From the NCBI GenBank assembly GCA_963753685.1, contig CAVWDE010000005.1, positions 124,001 to 188,000 of the forward strand: a DNA stretch of 64,000 nt, read 5' to 3'. Below are positions 54,755 through 63,673 of the stretch, piece after piece. Each line of letters starts with the position of its first letter. Position 1 is the first letter of the stretch. The notes beneath the pieces are model-generated. The model saw nothing but the letters and a program-made list of their open reading frames with translations. It was not told the DNA's origin and searched no databases. The DNA is from DATAOG01 sp963753685 (GTDB lineage: Bacteria; Pseudomonadota; Alphaproteobacteria; Geminicoccales; Geminicoccaceae). Both the position numbers and the translations under genes were made by a program.

Positions 54755-55534
54755 ATGGCGGCAGGAGTCCTGGTCGAGCGCGAGGGCGCGGTTGCGCGCG
54801 TGACGCTCAATCAGCCCACCCGGCTGAACGCGGTCAACACCGCGATGTGGCAACGCCTGGGCGAGGTGTTCGGCGAGCTCGACGCCGACCTGGAGCTGCG
54901 CTGCGTGGTCCTGGCCGGCGCCGGCGAGAAGGCCTTCAGCGTCGGCGCCGACATCAGCGAATTCGAGGCCAACCGCAGCACGGTCGAGCAGGCCAGGGCC
55001 TACGCCGGCCGCACCCACGCCGCGATGACCCGGATCGCCGGTTGCCGCCATCCGGTGGTCGCGAAGATCCAGGGCCTGTGCGTCGGCGGCGGCCTCGAGC
55101 TGGCGCTGACCGCCGATCTCCGGATCGCCGCTGCCGGCGCCCGTTTCGGCATCCCGGTCAAGCGGCTGGGCCTCGTGGTCGCCTATTCCGAGCTCGAGCC
55201 GCTGCTGCAGCTGGTCGGCCCCGCGAACGCGCTCGAGATTCTGCTCGAGGGGCGGATCTTCGGCGCCGACGACGCGCTGCGCATGGGCCTGATCAACCGG
55301 GTCGTGCCGGACCTGGAGCTCGACGCCGAGCTCGAGGCGACCGTCGCCCGGATCGCCGAAGGCGCGCCGCTCGCCGCGCGCTGGCACAAGAAATTCACGC
55401 GCCGCCTGCTGCAGCCGGCGCCGCTGACCCAAGACGAGCTCGACGAGAGCTATCACTGCTTCGGCACCGACGACTTTCGGACCGGCTATCAGGCGTTCCT
55501 GGCCAAGACTAGGCCGGAGTTCCGGGGCCGCTGA
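54755..55534 (+). CDS. Enoyl-CoA hydratase/isomerase family protein
   Basis: A 259-residue crotonase-fold protein behind GAAGGAGGG. The oxyanion-hole parts are FSVGADISEF and CVGGGLELALTADLRIAAAG. The first catalytic-type Glu is present in GGGLELAL, but the second, usually in FGxPE, is a Val (FGIPVKRLGL), so classical hydration is doubtful. Together with the CoA transferase downstream it may handle a short or branched acyl-CoA. Confidence 0.87.
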   Translation: MAAGVLVEREGAVARVTLNQPTRLNAVNTAMWQRLGEVFGELDADLELRCVVLAGAGEKAFSVGADISEFEANRSTVEQARAYAGRTHAAMTRIAGCRHPVVAKIQGLCVGGGLELALTADLRIAAAGARFGIPVKRLGLVVAYSELEPLLQLVGPANALEILLEGRIFGADDALRMGLINRVVPDLELDAELEATVARIAEGAPLAARWHKKFTRRLLQPAPLTQDELDESYHCFGTDDFRTGYQAFLAKTRPEFRGR

Positions 55535-55574
55535 ACGCACCGCAAGCAAGGCTCCGGCCGGGCCCGTTCCGAGC

Positions 55575-56426
55575 ATGGGAGACCAGATGATGTCGTTCGA
55601 GGATAGGGTTGCCCGACATTACGGCTCCGGTGATCAGGGTGATATCGCCACGATCATTCTCGAGGCGCTGGCGGCGTCCGGCAAGGACACGAGCCATCTG
55701 ACGCTCGAGGACCTGGCGCCGGTCGACGAGTTCCACATCCGCGGCCGGGCGGCGACCGCGGAGCTGGCGCGCGGCCTGGGGCTCGCCGCCGGCATGGCGG
55801 TGCTCGACGTCGGCTGCGGCATCGGCGGTCCATCCCGCTATATCGCCGCGACCTATGGCTGCCTGGTCACCGGCGTCGATCTGACCGAGGCCTACTGCCA
55901 GGCGGCGGCGCTGCTCGCCGAGCGGGTCGGGCTGGGCGAGCGGGTCGACTACCGGCAAGGCAGCGCGCTCGCCATGCCGTTCGCCGAGGCGGCGTTCGAT
56001 GCCGCGTATACCCAGCACGCGGCGATGAACATCGAGGACAAGGCCGGGCTCTATCGCGAGATCGGGCGGGTTCTGAAGCCGGGCGCGCGCTTTGGCATCT
56101 ACGACCTGCTGCAGGGCGCGGGCGGCGAGGTGCGGTTTCCGGTGCCCTGGGCGCGCGACGCCAAGATCAGCTTTCTCGCCCGGCCCGATCAGCTGCGCGC
56201 GCTGCTCGAGGCGGCGGGGTTCGAGCCCCTGAGCTGGCGCGAGACCGCGCTCGAGGCCCGGGCCGCAATGGCTGACGCGCTGACGCGCCTGGCCGAGCCG
56301 ACGACACCGCCCACGACGCTGCGCCTCCTGCTCGGTGCGGACGCCGCGCCGATGGTCCGCAATCTGGTCCAGAATCTCTCGGAGGATCGGGTCGTGCCGA
56401 CCGAGATCGTTTGCCGCAAGCGCTGA
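55575..56426 (+). CDS. Class I SAM-dependent methyltransferase
   Basis: A 283-residue protein with SAM motif I (VLDVGCGIGGPSRYIAATYG), post-I acid (TGVDLTEAYC), and motifs AMPFAEAAFDAAYTQHAAMN and LKPGARFGIYDLLQ. This set resembles small-molecule methyltransferases of the sarcosine/glycine or sterol-like group. An ATG at 55587 is an alternative start. The substrate is not clear. Confidence 0.85.
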   Translation: MGDQMMSFEDRVARHYGSGDQGDIATIILEALAASGKDTSHLTLEDLAPVDEFHIRGRAATAELARGLGLAAGMAVLDVGCGIGGPSRYIAATYGCLVTGVDLTEAYCQAAALLAERVGLGERVDYRQGSALAMPFAEAAFDAAYTQHAAMNIEDKAGLYREIGRVLKPGARFGIYDLLQGAGGEVRFPVPWARDAKISFLARPDQLRALLEAAGFEPLSWRETALEARAAMADALTRLAEPTTPPTTLRLLLGADAAPMVRNLVQNLSEDRVVPTEIVCRKR

Positions 56427-56473
56427 GCGCGGGTTAAGACCGGAGCCCGGTCCGGGTGCAGGGGAGAGCAGCG

Positions 56474-57673
56474 ATGGGCCCGCTTGCCGGCCTGAAAGTG
56501 ATCGATCTGACCCACGTCATGGCGGGGCCGACCTGCACGCTGATGCTGGCCGACATGGGCGCCTCGGTGATCAAGATCGAGAAGGTGCCGGGCGGCGACG
56601 ACACCCGGCGCGGCGTGCCGGCCATCGAGGGCGAGGCCGCGGCCTTCATGATGGTCAACCGCAACAAGCGGGGCATCGTGCTCGATCTCAAGACCGCGGG
56701 CGGCAAGCGGGTGCTGAAGCACCTGCTGGCGGACGCCGACGTGGTGGTCGAGAACTATCGCCCCGGGACCATGGCCAAGCTCGGCTTCGACTACGAAGCG
56801 CTACGCCAGAGCAACCCCGGCCTGATCTACTGCGCCCTCTCGGGCTTTGGGCGGACGGGACCTTACGGCCATCGCGGCGGCTTCGACCTGGTCGCCCAGG
56901 CGATGAGCGGGATCATGAGCATCACGGGCGAAGGCCCGGGTCGGCCGCCGGTCAAGTGCGGCTCGCCGATCACCGACATCACCTGCGGCATCCTGGCCGC
57001 CATGGGCATCCTCGCGGCCTACACCCATCGCCTCAAGACGGGCCGGGGCCAGATGGTCGAGACCTCGCTGCTCGAGGCCGGCATCGTCCACACCTACTGG
57101 CAGTCCGCGATCGCGCTGGCGAGCGGGGTGGCACCCGGGCCCATGGGCTCGGCGCATCCCCTGAACGCACCCTATCAGGCCTTCGAGACCGCCGACGGCT
57201 GGGTCGTGATCGGCGGCAACAACCAGCGCCTGTGGCAGCGCACGCTCGAGGTGCTGGGCGCCCCGGAGCTGGCCGACGACCCGCGCTTTCGCGAGAACCA
57301 CAGCCGCATGGCCCACCTGAAGGAGCTCGAGGCGGTGCTCACGCCCCATTTCAAGCGCCGGAACTCGGCCGAGCTGCTGGCCGCCTTCGAGCAGGCAGGC
57401 GTGCCCGCGGGCCCGGTCTACGACGTCCTCCAGATGCAGGCGGACCCCCAGGTCCAGGCGCGCCAGATGGTGGTCGAGGTCGAGCACGCCAAGCTCGGTC
57501 CGGTCAAGACGCTGGGCCTGCCGGTCAAGTTCTCGGACACGCCGGGCGGCGTTCGCACGGGCGCCCCGGTCTACGGCCAGCACACCCGCGAGGTGCTGGA
57601 AGAGCACGGCTTTTCCGACTCCGAGATCGCGGCGCTGGCCGCCGAAGGCGCGGTCGTGCTCGGGGAACTCTGA
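56474..57673 (+). CDS. Class III CoA-transferase (CaiB/BaiF family)
   Basis: A 399-residue protein. N-terminal LAGLKVIDLTHVMAGPTCTL and LADMGASVIKIEKVPGGDD are typical, as are VENYRPGTMAKLGFDYE and GFGRTGPYGHRGGFDLVAQA. The usual catalytic acid position has Glu (MVETSLLEAG), as in many of the family. It moves CoA between carboxylic acids. It is co-directional with the hydratase-like gene, so the two may work on the same acyl-CoA. Confidence 0.92.
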   Translation: MGPLAGLKVIDLTHVMAGPTCTLMLADMGASVIKIEKVPGGDDTRRGVPAIEGEAAAFMMVNRNKRGIVLDLKTAGGKRVLKHLLADADVVVENYRPGTMAKLGFDYEALRQSNPGLIYCALSGFGRTGPYGHRGGFDLVAQAMSGIMSITGEGPGRPPVKCGSPITDITCGILAAMGILAAYTHRLKTGRGQMVETSLLEAGIVHTYWQSAIALASGVAPGPMGSAHPLNAPYQAFETADGWVVIGGNNQRLWQRTLEVLGAPELADDPRFRENHSRMAHLKELEAVLTPHFKRRNSAELLAAFEQAGVPAGPVYDVLQMQADPQVQARQMVVEVEHAKLGPVKTLGLPVKFSDTPGGVRTGAPVYGQHTREVLEEHGFSDSEIAALAAEGAVVLGEL

Positions 57674-57832
57674 ACCCGGACGGACGCGTGATCCAATCGC
57701 TGCGCGGCAACGACGTCTTCCCGGCACCCGAAGGGCTATCGGCGCTACTTTCGGGGCTTGCGGGCGCACATCGGCCGGGGAGCCTGAGGTGCCGCTGGTG
57801 GCCGGGGCGAGGGTGGTCCGTCCGGCCGTCGC

Positions 57833-58210
57833 CTATTGCGTCGGGGTGATCCAGCCCATGACCGCGCCGGCGGGGTCCTGGACGATCGCGATCCGGCCGA
57901 CGCCGGGGACCTCGAAGATCGGGCGCAAGAGCTTGGCGCCGGCCGCGGTCGCCTTCTGGAGGCGGTCGTCGACGTCATCGACCGCGAGATAGGCGAACCA
58001 GTGGTTGGGGATGCCGTCGAAGCCCGGCCGGTTCATATCCAGGATGCCGGCCACCGGCTGGTCGCTGTCCTTGCACACCCAGTAGGTGCCGCCATCCGCC
58101 ATTGCCATGCTGTCGAACCGCCAGCCGATCTGGGCGCCATAGAACGCCTTGGCGCCCTGCGGATCGCGTGTCATCAGCTCGTTCCAGTAGAAATGCCCGT
58201 GCTGCGCCAT
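57833..58210 (-). CDS. VOC (glyoxalase-like) domain protein
   Basis: A 125-residue protein starting at 58210 behind GGAGGGAAAAG. A pair of VOC beta-alpha modules is seen: FYWNELMTRDPQGAKAFYGA with GWRF, and a second module NHWFAYLAVDDVDDRLQKAT with GRIAIVQDPAGAVMGW. Many such proteins are stress-related lyases or dioxygenases with unknown substrates. It converges with the CoA-transferase gene. Confidence 0.83.
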   Translation of the reverse strand: MAQHGHFYWNELMTRDPQGAKAFYGAQIGWRFDSMAMADGGTYWVCKDSDQPVAGILDMNRPGFDGIPNHWFAYLAVDDVDDRLQKATAAGAKLLRPIFEVPGVGRIAIVQDPAGAVMGWITPTQ

Positions 58211-58367
58211 CTTTTCCCTCCGTTCCCTGCCGGGTGCCAAGCCCCCAATCTAGGGTGACCGCCCCGATCGGCCAACCGCGCGGGGCGCGATCGTGATCAC
58301 CAGCCTGACAAACTGCGCCGCGCCCTGTACAGCTCAGTGACAGTCCCACGGCCGCAGGATCGCAGCC

Positions 58368-59752
58368 ATGCCTCACCGCACGCTCGCCAATCTCACGATC
58401 GAGGCCGCCTATCGCGAGCGTACGCCGGGCTCGGCCCGGCTCGCGGAGCGGGCGCGCGGCCTGTTCCCGAGCGGCATCACCCACGACGGCCGCCATCTCG
58501 CGCCTTATGGCGTCTCCATCGAGCGCGCCGACGGCGCGTACAAATGGGACGTCGATGGCCATCGCTACATCGACTACTACGGCGGCCACGGCGCGCTCCT
58601 GCTCGGGCACAACCATCCCAAGGTCGCCGCGGCGACCGCCGAAGCGCTGGGGCAGGGGACCCATTTCGGGGCGAGCCACCCGCTCGAGGTGCGCTGGGCC
58701 GAGGCGATCCGGCAGCTCGTCCCTAGCGCCGAGCGGATCCGCTTCACCAGCTCCGGGACCGAAGCGACCCTGATGGCGGTGCGCCTCGCCCGCGCCTCTA
58801 CCGGCAAGAGCAAAATCGTCCGCTTCAGAACCCATTTCCACGGCTGGCACGACCACATGACCGCGGGCTTCACGGGCCACTTCGACGGCTCCCCGACGCC
58901 CGGCGTCCTGGCCGAGGTCGCCCGCAACGTTGTGCTCCTCGACCCGAACGATGAGGGTGGCCTGCGCGACATGCTGGCCGCGGACGACGACATCGCGGCC
59001 GCGATCATCGAGCCGACCGGCGGCTCGTTCGGCATGACCCCGCTGCGGCCGGGTTTTCTCGCGGCGCTGCGCGAGCTGACCGCGGCGAGGGCTGTGCTCC
59101 TGATCTTCGACGAGGTGGTGACCGGCTTCCGGGTCGCTCCCGGCGGCGCGCAGGCTCATTTTGAGATCACGCCGGACCTGACCGCGCTCGCCAAGATCGC
59201 GGCCGGCGGCCTGCCGGGCGGGGCGGTGGTCGGGCGCGCCGACGTGCTCGACCGGCTCGACTTCGCGGCGGCCGCCGCGCAGGGTTTCGAGAAGATCCAG
59301 CACCCCGGCACCTTCAACGCCAATCCGGTGTCGGCCGCGGCCGGCATCGCGGCGCTCGAGGTGATCGCCACGACCGATGCCTGCGCCCGCGCCAACGCCG
59401 CCGGCCAAGCGCTCCGGCAAGGCCTGAACCAGGTGCTCGAGGCGGAGGACGTGCCCTGGGCGGCCTACGGCAGCTTCTCCGGCGTGCATCTCTTCACCAA
59501 CCCGAAGCGATGCGCCATCCGGCCCTCCGACTTCGATCCGTTTGTCCCTGCCTTACGCCGAGCTCAAGGCACGGGACACGAGGCTCACCCATCGCCTGCG
59601 CGCTCGGCATGCTGGTCCAGGGCGTCGACCTCAACAGCTGGCCGGGGGCCATCCTCTCGGCCGCGCTCAGCCCCGCCGACCTCGCCGACACGGCCGACGC
59701 TTTCCGGGACGCGCTCCGCATGCTCAAGCGCGAAGGCGACCTCGACCGCTGA
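58368..59752 (+). pseudogene. GSAM-like class III aminotransferase with two frameshifts
   Basis: The first frame gives a PLP aminotransferase of the glutamate-1-semialdehyde aminomutase group: GHNHPKVAAATAEAL, RFTSSGTEATLMAVRLARA, LIFDEVVTGFRVAPGG and the PLP Lys in ALAKIAAGGLPGGAVVGR. At about 59545 the frame slips, giving LPYAELKARDTRLTHRLR; at about 59600 it slips again, giving ALGMLVQGVDLNSWPGAILS to a stop at 59752. The corrected length is about 460 residues, usual for the family. The catalytic region is whole, but uncorrected translation gives an unrelated C-terminus. Confidence 0.85.
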
Positions 59753-59763
59753 CGTCCGGCGGC

Positions 59764-60291
59764 TCAGCCGTCGTCCGGGCGCAGCTCGCGCGCGTAGCGC
59801 TGCCAGTTCTGGACGTAGTGCTCGGCGGCTGCGCGGATGCGTGCGACGTGCTTGTCCTCGAGCTCGCGGACGACCTTGCCGGGTGCGCCCATGACCAGGG
59901 AGTTGTCCGGGATCTGCTTGCCCTCGGGCACCAGCGCCTTGGCGCCGATCAGGCAGTTGCGGCCGATCACCGCCCCGTTCAGGATCACCGCGCCGATCCC
60001 GATCAGGGAGTTGTCGCCGATCGTGCAGCCGTGCAGCATGACGAGATGGCCGACGGTCACGTCCTTGCCGATCGTGAGCGGGAAGCCGGGGTCGGCGTGC
60101 AGCACCGAGCCGTCCTGGACGTTCGAGTTCTCACCGACGGTGATCGGCTCGTTGTCGCCGCGCAGCACCGCGTTCCACCAGACGCTGGCGTTACGCGCGA
60201 GCTTGACGTTTCCTATCACCACGGCGGTCGGCGCGATCCAGAACGCGTCGTCTTCGGTGGTCACGCGGACGGGACCCAGGGCGTAGCGCAT
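59764..60291 (-). CDS. Gamma-carbonic-anhydrase-like hexapeptide protein
   Basis: A 175-residue left-handed beta-helix protein. Hexapeptide turns are clear (IGNVKLARNASVWWNAVLRG, IGAVILNGAVIGRNCLIGA). The three zinc His are in VLHADPG and VGHLVMLHGC, the usual places. It may hydrate CO2 or serve a related role. It converges with the aminotransferase gene. Confidence 0.9.
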   Translation of the reverse strand: MRYALGPVRVTTEDDAFWIAPTAVVIGNVKLARNASVWWNAVLRGDNEPITVGENSNVQDGSVLHADPGFPLTIGKDVTVGHLVMLHGCTIGDNSLIGIGAVILNGAVIGRNCLIGAKALVPEGKQIPDNSLVMGAPGKVVRELEDKHVARIRAAAEHYVQNWQRYARELRPDDG

Positions 60292-60324
60292 GCGGCTTCT
60301 CCTGATAGCGATCGGCGCATCTTA

Positions 60325-61112
60325 GTGGCCGCGGCCGATCTCGAAAGGGGCCAGCGCCAGGCGGGCGATCTCGCGCGCGCGCGCTCGGCCTCGCCCGCTC
60401 GCTCGCGATCTACTACGGCCAGCCCTGGCGCCTCGCCGGCCTCCGGCGGCGCTATCGCGAGTTCGTCGGTCCGGGCGATCTCGCCTTCGACGTCGGCGCC
60501 CATGTCGGCAACCGCACCCGCTGCTTCCGCGGCCTGGGCGCGCGCGTGATCGCGATCGAGCCGCAGCCGGATTTCGCCGCCTGGCTGCGCCGGCAGTTCC
60601 GAGGCGATCCGGGCGTCACGGTCGCAGAGGTGGCGCTCGGCGCGATGCCTGGCCGGGCGACCCTGCTGGTCAGCCGGCGGACGCCGACCGTGACCACGCT
60701 GTCCGAGAGCTGGACCCACAAGGTCCGGCGCGGCCGCGGCTTCGCGCGGGTCGCCTGGCAGGGCCGCTGCGAGGTCGGGGTCACCACGCTCGACGAGCTG
60801 ATCGCGCGCCATGGCCGGCCGCGCTTTTGCAAGCTCGACGTCGAGGGCTCCGAGGCCCTGGCGCTGCGTGGCCTGTCGGAACCGATCCCGGCCCTGTCGC
60901 TGGAATACGTGCCGGCCGCGATCGAGGTGGCGCTCGAGGCGGTCGAGCGCCTGGCCGGCCTCGGCCGCTATCGGTTCAACGTCACCCTGGGCGAGCGCCT
61001 GCGCTGGCTCTGGCCGGACTGGCGAACGGCCTCGGCGACCCTCGCCTGGCTGGCGCGACGGCAGCCCGGGCAGCGCTCCGGCGACGTCTGGGCCCGGGAG
61101 GATGCCACTTGA
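60325..61112 (+). pseudogene. FkbM-family methyltransferase, likely frameshift in a GC run
   Basis: The main frame reads LAIYYGQPWRLAGLRRRYRE, LAFDVGAHVGNRTRCF, VIAIEPQPDFAAWLRRQF and FCKLDVEGSEALALRGL, a FkbM SAM-methyltransferase. The part upstream of YYGQ has no start codon in this frame; the GTG at 60325 (VAAADLERGQRQAGDLARAR) is in another frame, and both meet at an alternating CG run (60372-60384). A slip there restores one gene of about 262 residues. FkbM enzymes often methylate sugars or lipids. Without a slip, translation could start at GTG 60546 and would lack the SAM glycine loop. Confidence 0.7.
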
Positions 61113-62782
61113 GCCGGGAACCTGCGACCACAGGGGAGGGTCAGGGCGCCCGGCTGCTGGGCGCGCTGGTCTGGCTGTCGCTGGTCTGGAACCTGCCGGT
61201 CGCGCTCGGCAACCTCGACGCTCCGGCGCTGCTGGCGCTCGCGGGCGAAGTCGCCCTGCTGTTCGGCCTGCTGGCACTGATCGCGCCATTGCGCGAGGGC
61301 CGGACCGGGCGGGTGGTCGCCTGGGTGGTCGGCGTGGCCACGGCCGTGGTCGCACTCCTGAAGGTCGCGGAGCTGGTGATTCGCGCGAGCCTCGCGCGGC
61401 CGTTCAACCCGCTCTTGGATCTGCAGCTGGCATCGGCCCTGATGCACCTTTTGACCGGCACGCTCGGCGTCGTCCTTGGCTGGCTGGCGCTCGCGGGCCT
61501 GGCCCTGATCCCGATCCTGGTCCTGCTCGTGAGCATCAGGGCGGTGCGCGTCGCCCAGCGCGTGCTCGCCGGGCGGCGCTGGCGGCGGGCGGCGCTCGGC
61601 GTCGCGGCGCTGGCCCTCGTCCTGATGGTCGGAGAGCAGCTCGTGCCGCAGGCCTTCGCACTCTGGCGCCCGGTGCCGCTGCGCACCAGCCAGATGCTCG
61701 CCGAGGAATGGCGCCAGGGCCGCACCATGCTCGCCGACCTCGCCGAGTTCAGGCGCAAGGCGGCCGACGACCCCTTCCGCGCCACGCCCGGCGACCAGCT
61801 GCTGAGCGGCCTTGGCCGCGCCGACGTCCTGCTGATCTACGTCGAATCCTACGGCCGCAGCGCGCTCGAGCAGGAGCGCTACGCCGAGCTGCTGCTGCCG
61901 CGGCTTGCGACCTTCCAGCGCCGGCTCGCCGACGCCGGCCTGATGGCGGCATCCGGCTATCTGACCTCGCCGACCATGGGCGGCCAGTCCTGGCTCGCGC
62001 ATGGCACCCTCGAGAGCGGGCTCTGGATCGCCGACCAGCAGCTCTACGACCTCCTGGTCACGAGCGATCGTCTGACGCTCACCAAGGCGTTCGACCGGGC
62101 CGGCCGACGCACGGTCACGGTGCGGCCCGCGATCACCATGCCCTGGCCGGAGGGACCACTCCTCGGCTACCAGCAGATCTACGCGGCCAAGGACCTGGGC
62201 TACCAGGGCAAGCCCTACAACTGGATCACCATGCCCGACCAGTACACGCTGGCCGCGTTCGAGCGGCTCGAGCGGCTGCGGCCGCATCCGCCGCTCTACG
62301 CCGAGATGGCGTTGATCAGCAGCCACGCGCCCTGGACGCCGATCCCGCCGGTGCTCGAGCGCTGGTCGTCGATCGGCGACGGCCAGATCTTCTCGCAGTG
62401 GGCCGACCAGGGCGATCCGCCCGAGGTGGTCTGGCGCGATCCCGAGCGGGTGCGCAAGCAATACGCGCTCGCGATCGACTACGTGCTGGGCGTGCTCGCG
62501 TCCTACGCCGCGCGCTTCGTCGACGACCGGACCCTCCTGATCCTGATCGGCGACCATCAGCCCGCCCCCCTGATCACCGGCGAAGGTGCCAGCCGCGACG
62601 TGCCGATGCACGTGATCAGCGGCTCGCAGGCGCTGCTCGAGCCCTTTCTCGCCTTCGGCTTCACGCCCGGCATGCGCCCCCAGCACGGGCCAGCGGTCGC
62701 GCGCATGGATCAGTTCCGGGACCTGTTCCTCGGCGCCTTCAGCCAGCCCGCCAGGGCTCCGAAGGCCAAGGCTGCGTCGTGA
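61109..62782 (+). CDS. Membrane protein with alkaline-phosphatase/sulfatase-like domain
   Basis: A 557-residue protein from a TTG overlapping the FkbM stop (TTGA). Four hydrophobic segments lie in the first 180 residues. The rest is an alkaline-phosphatase-superfamily domain: VLLIYVESYGRSALEQERYA (metal acid), LTSPTMGGQSWLAHGTLESG (putative catalytic Thr/Ser region) and LLILIGDHQPAPLITGEG (metal Asp-His). This layout matches LtaS/phosphoethanolamine-transferase-like enzymes that modify envelope glycolipids or glycans. Gene order suggests it works with the FkbM enzyme on a surface molecule. Confidence 0.82.
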   Translation: MSREPATTGEGQGARLLGALVWLSLVWNLPVALGNLDAPALLALAGEVALLFGLLALIAPLREGRTGRVVAWVVGVATAVVALLKVAELVIRASLARPFNPLLDLQLASALMHLLTGTLGVVLGWLALAGLALIPILVLLVSIRAVRVAQRVLAGRRWRRAALGVAALALVLMVGEQLVPQAFALWRPVPLRTSQMLAEEWRQGRTMLADLAEFRRKAADDPFRATPGDQLLSGLGRADVLLIYVESYGRSALEQERYAELLLPRLATFQRRLADAGLMAASGYLTSPTMGGQSWLAHGTLESGLWIADQQLYDLLVTSDRLTLTKAFDRAGRRTVTVRPAITMPWPEGPLLGYQQIYAAKDLGYQGKPYNWITMPDQYTLAAFERLERLRPHPPLYAEMALISSHAPWTPIPPVLERWSSIGDGQIFSQWADQGDPPEVVWRDPERVRKQYALAIDYVLGVLASYAARFVDDRTLLILIGDHQPAPLITGEGASRDVPMHVISGSQALLEPFLAFGFTPGMRPQHGPAVARMDQFRDLFLGAFSQPARAPKAKAAS

Positions 62783-63237
62783 TCGTCCGGGTCGAAGGCG
62801 ATGCTGGTCACCGCGGCGAGACGACACCCCGGCGGGTATGGTTCGACGGCCGCCCGGTCGAGCTGGTTGAGGTCCAGGACGCCTGGCTGGCGCCGGACCG
62901 TCGCTACTTCAAGATGCGGGGCGCCAACGGCGCGACCTACATCCTGCGCCACGATCCGCGGACCGGGCTCTGGCAGCTCACGCTCTACCAGGCGCGGCCG
63001 CGGCCGCCTCGCAGAGAAATGAGGTGCCGGTGCCGGACTGGCTCGCAGACAGGGAAAGAACACTGTGACCACCATCATCGCTGCTCTTGTGGCTGCATTC
63101 GTTGCCATGATCGGATGGTTTGTTGGTCATCTTCTGGTCAGCCTCCGCGAGGACAGAACGAGGCGCCTGGAGATGACGATCGAGCACGCCGAGCGACAGA
63201 TTGGCGAGTTTTACGCTCCCCTGCTGGGTCTTCTTGA
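62779..63237 (+). CDS. DUF6504-like small protein with extended C-terminus
   Basis: From a GTG overlapping the previous stop (GTGA). The first 75 residues are a compact unit (WFDGRPVELVEVQDAWLAPD, RRYFKMRGANGATYILRHD) like the short DUF6504 proteins, of unknown function. After about position 63000 the frame runs on through Cys/His/Arg-rich sequence (CRCRTGSQTGKEHCDHHHRC) and overlaps the next gene by 173 bases, so the true stop was probably lost when the following DNA was joined here. Confidence 0.5.
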   Translation: MIVRVEGDAGHRGETTPRRVWFDGRPVELVEVQDAWLAPDRRYFKMRGANGATYILRHDPRTGLWQLTLYQARPRPPRREMRCRCRTGSQTGKEHCDHHHRCSCGCIRCHDRMVCWSSSGQPPRGQNEAPGDDDRARRATDWRVLRSPAGSS

Positions 63238-63631
63238 ACAGTTAGATACGATCTTTCGTGTTAAGGATGAGATGGTGCGCCAAGAACCACAACACCGGAA
63301 GGTGGTTGAAAGGATAGCGTACACTGAGTATTTCCTACCTTTGCATCAGGAAATCCGGAATATATTAAAATCAAAGATTCACCTGTTTGAGGGCGTGCAA
63401 ATTCCTGACAGTTTCGTTAAATACATCCATCATTTCACGTCAGAGAGCATTTATTGGCGTTTGACCGAAGAGGAGAAGATCGAGTCGTCGGTGACGGTGA
63501 GTGAATTCCCGAGCCGATTCTATGATGACCTTAAGAGGGATCTTGATTTCGTGCTTGCTCGGTATGAGCGAAGCATGCAGGAGCTCCGCCGCGGAATCTT
63601 TCCGCTAAAAGATTGGCTCGCTCCGACATAA
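63065..63631 (+). CDS. Membrane-anchored protein, unknown, low GC
   Basis: A 188-residue protein from a GTG. An N-terminal membrane helix (IIAALVAAFVAMIGWFVGHL) is followed by a soluble helical domain (RRLEMTIEHAERQIGEFYAP, KVVERIAYTEYFLPLHQEIR). Codon use has many A/T third positions, unlike its neighbours, which suggests transfer. It resembles small anchored proteins sometimes found in accessory DNA, but no family is named. Confidence 0.7.
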   Translation: MTTIIAALVAAFVAMIGWFVGHLLVSLREDRTRRLEMTIEHAERQIGEFYAPLLGLLEQLDTIFRVKDEMVRQEPQHRKVVERIAYTEYFLPLHQEIRNILKSKIHLFEGVQIPDSFVKYIHHFTSESIYWRLTEEEKIESSVTVSEFPSRFYDDLKRDLDFVLARYERSMQELRRGIFPLKDWLAPT

Positions 63632-63673
63632 TAGAAGCGGCACCACCCCTATGGCGACCCGGTGACCGAGCGC

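Noticed and set aside
59542..60549. 335-codon plus frame spanning the end of the aminotransferase and the gamma carbonic anhydrase
   Set aside because: Only its first few codons (aminotransferase) and the part near 60.3 kb (FkbM start) belong to genes; the middle is antisense to the anhydrase.
60968..62827. 619-codon minus-strand frame opposite the membrane transferase-like gene
   Set aside because: Shadow frame; the plus strand has clear membrane helices and active-site motifs.
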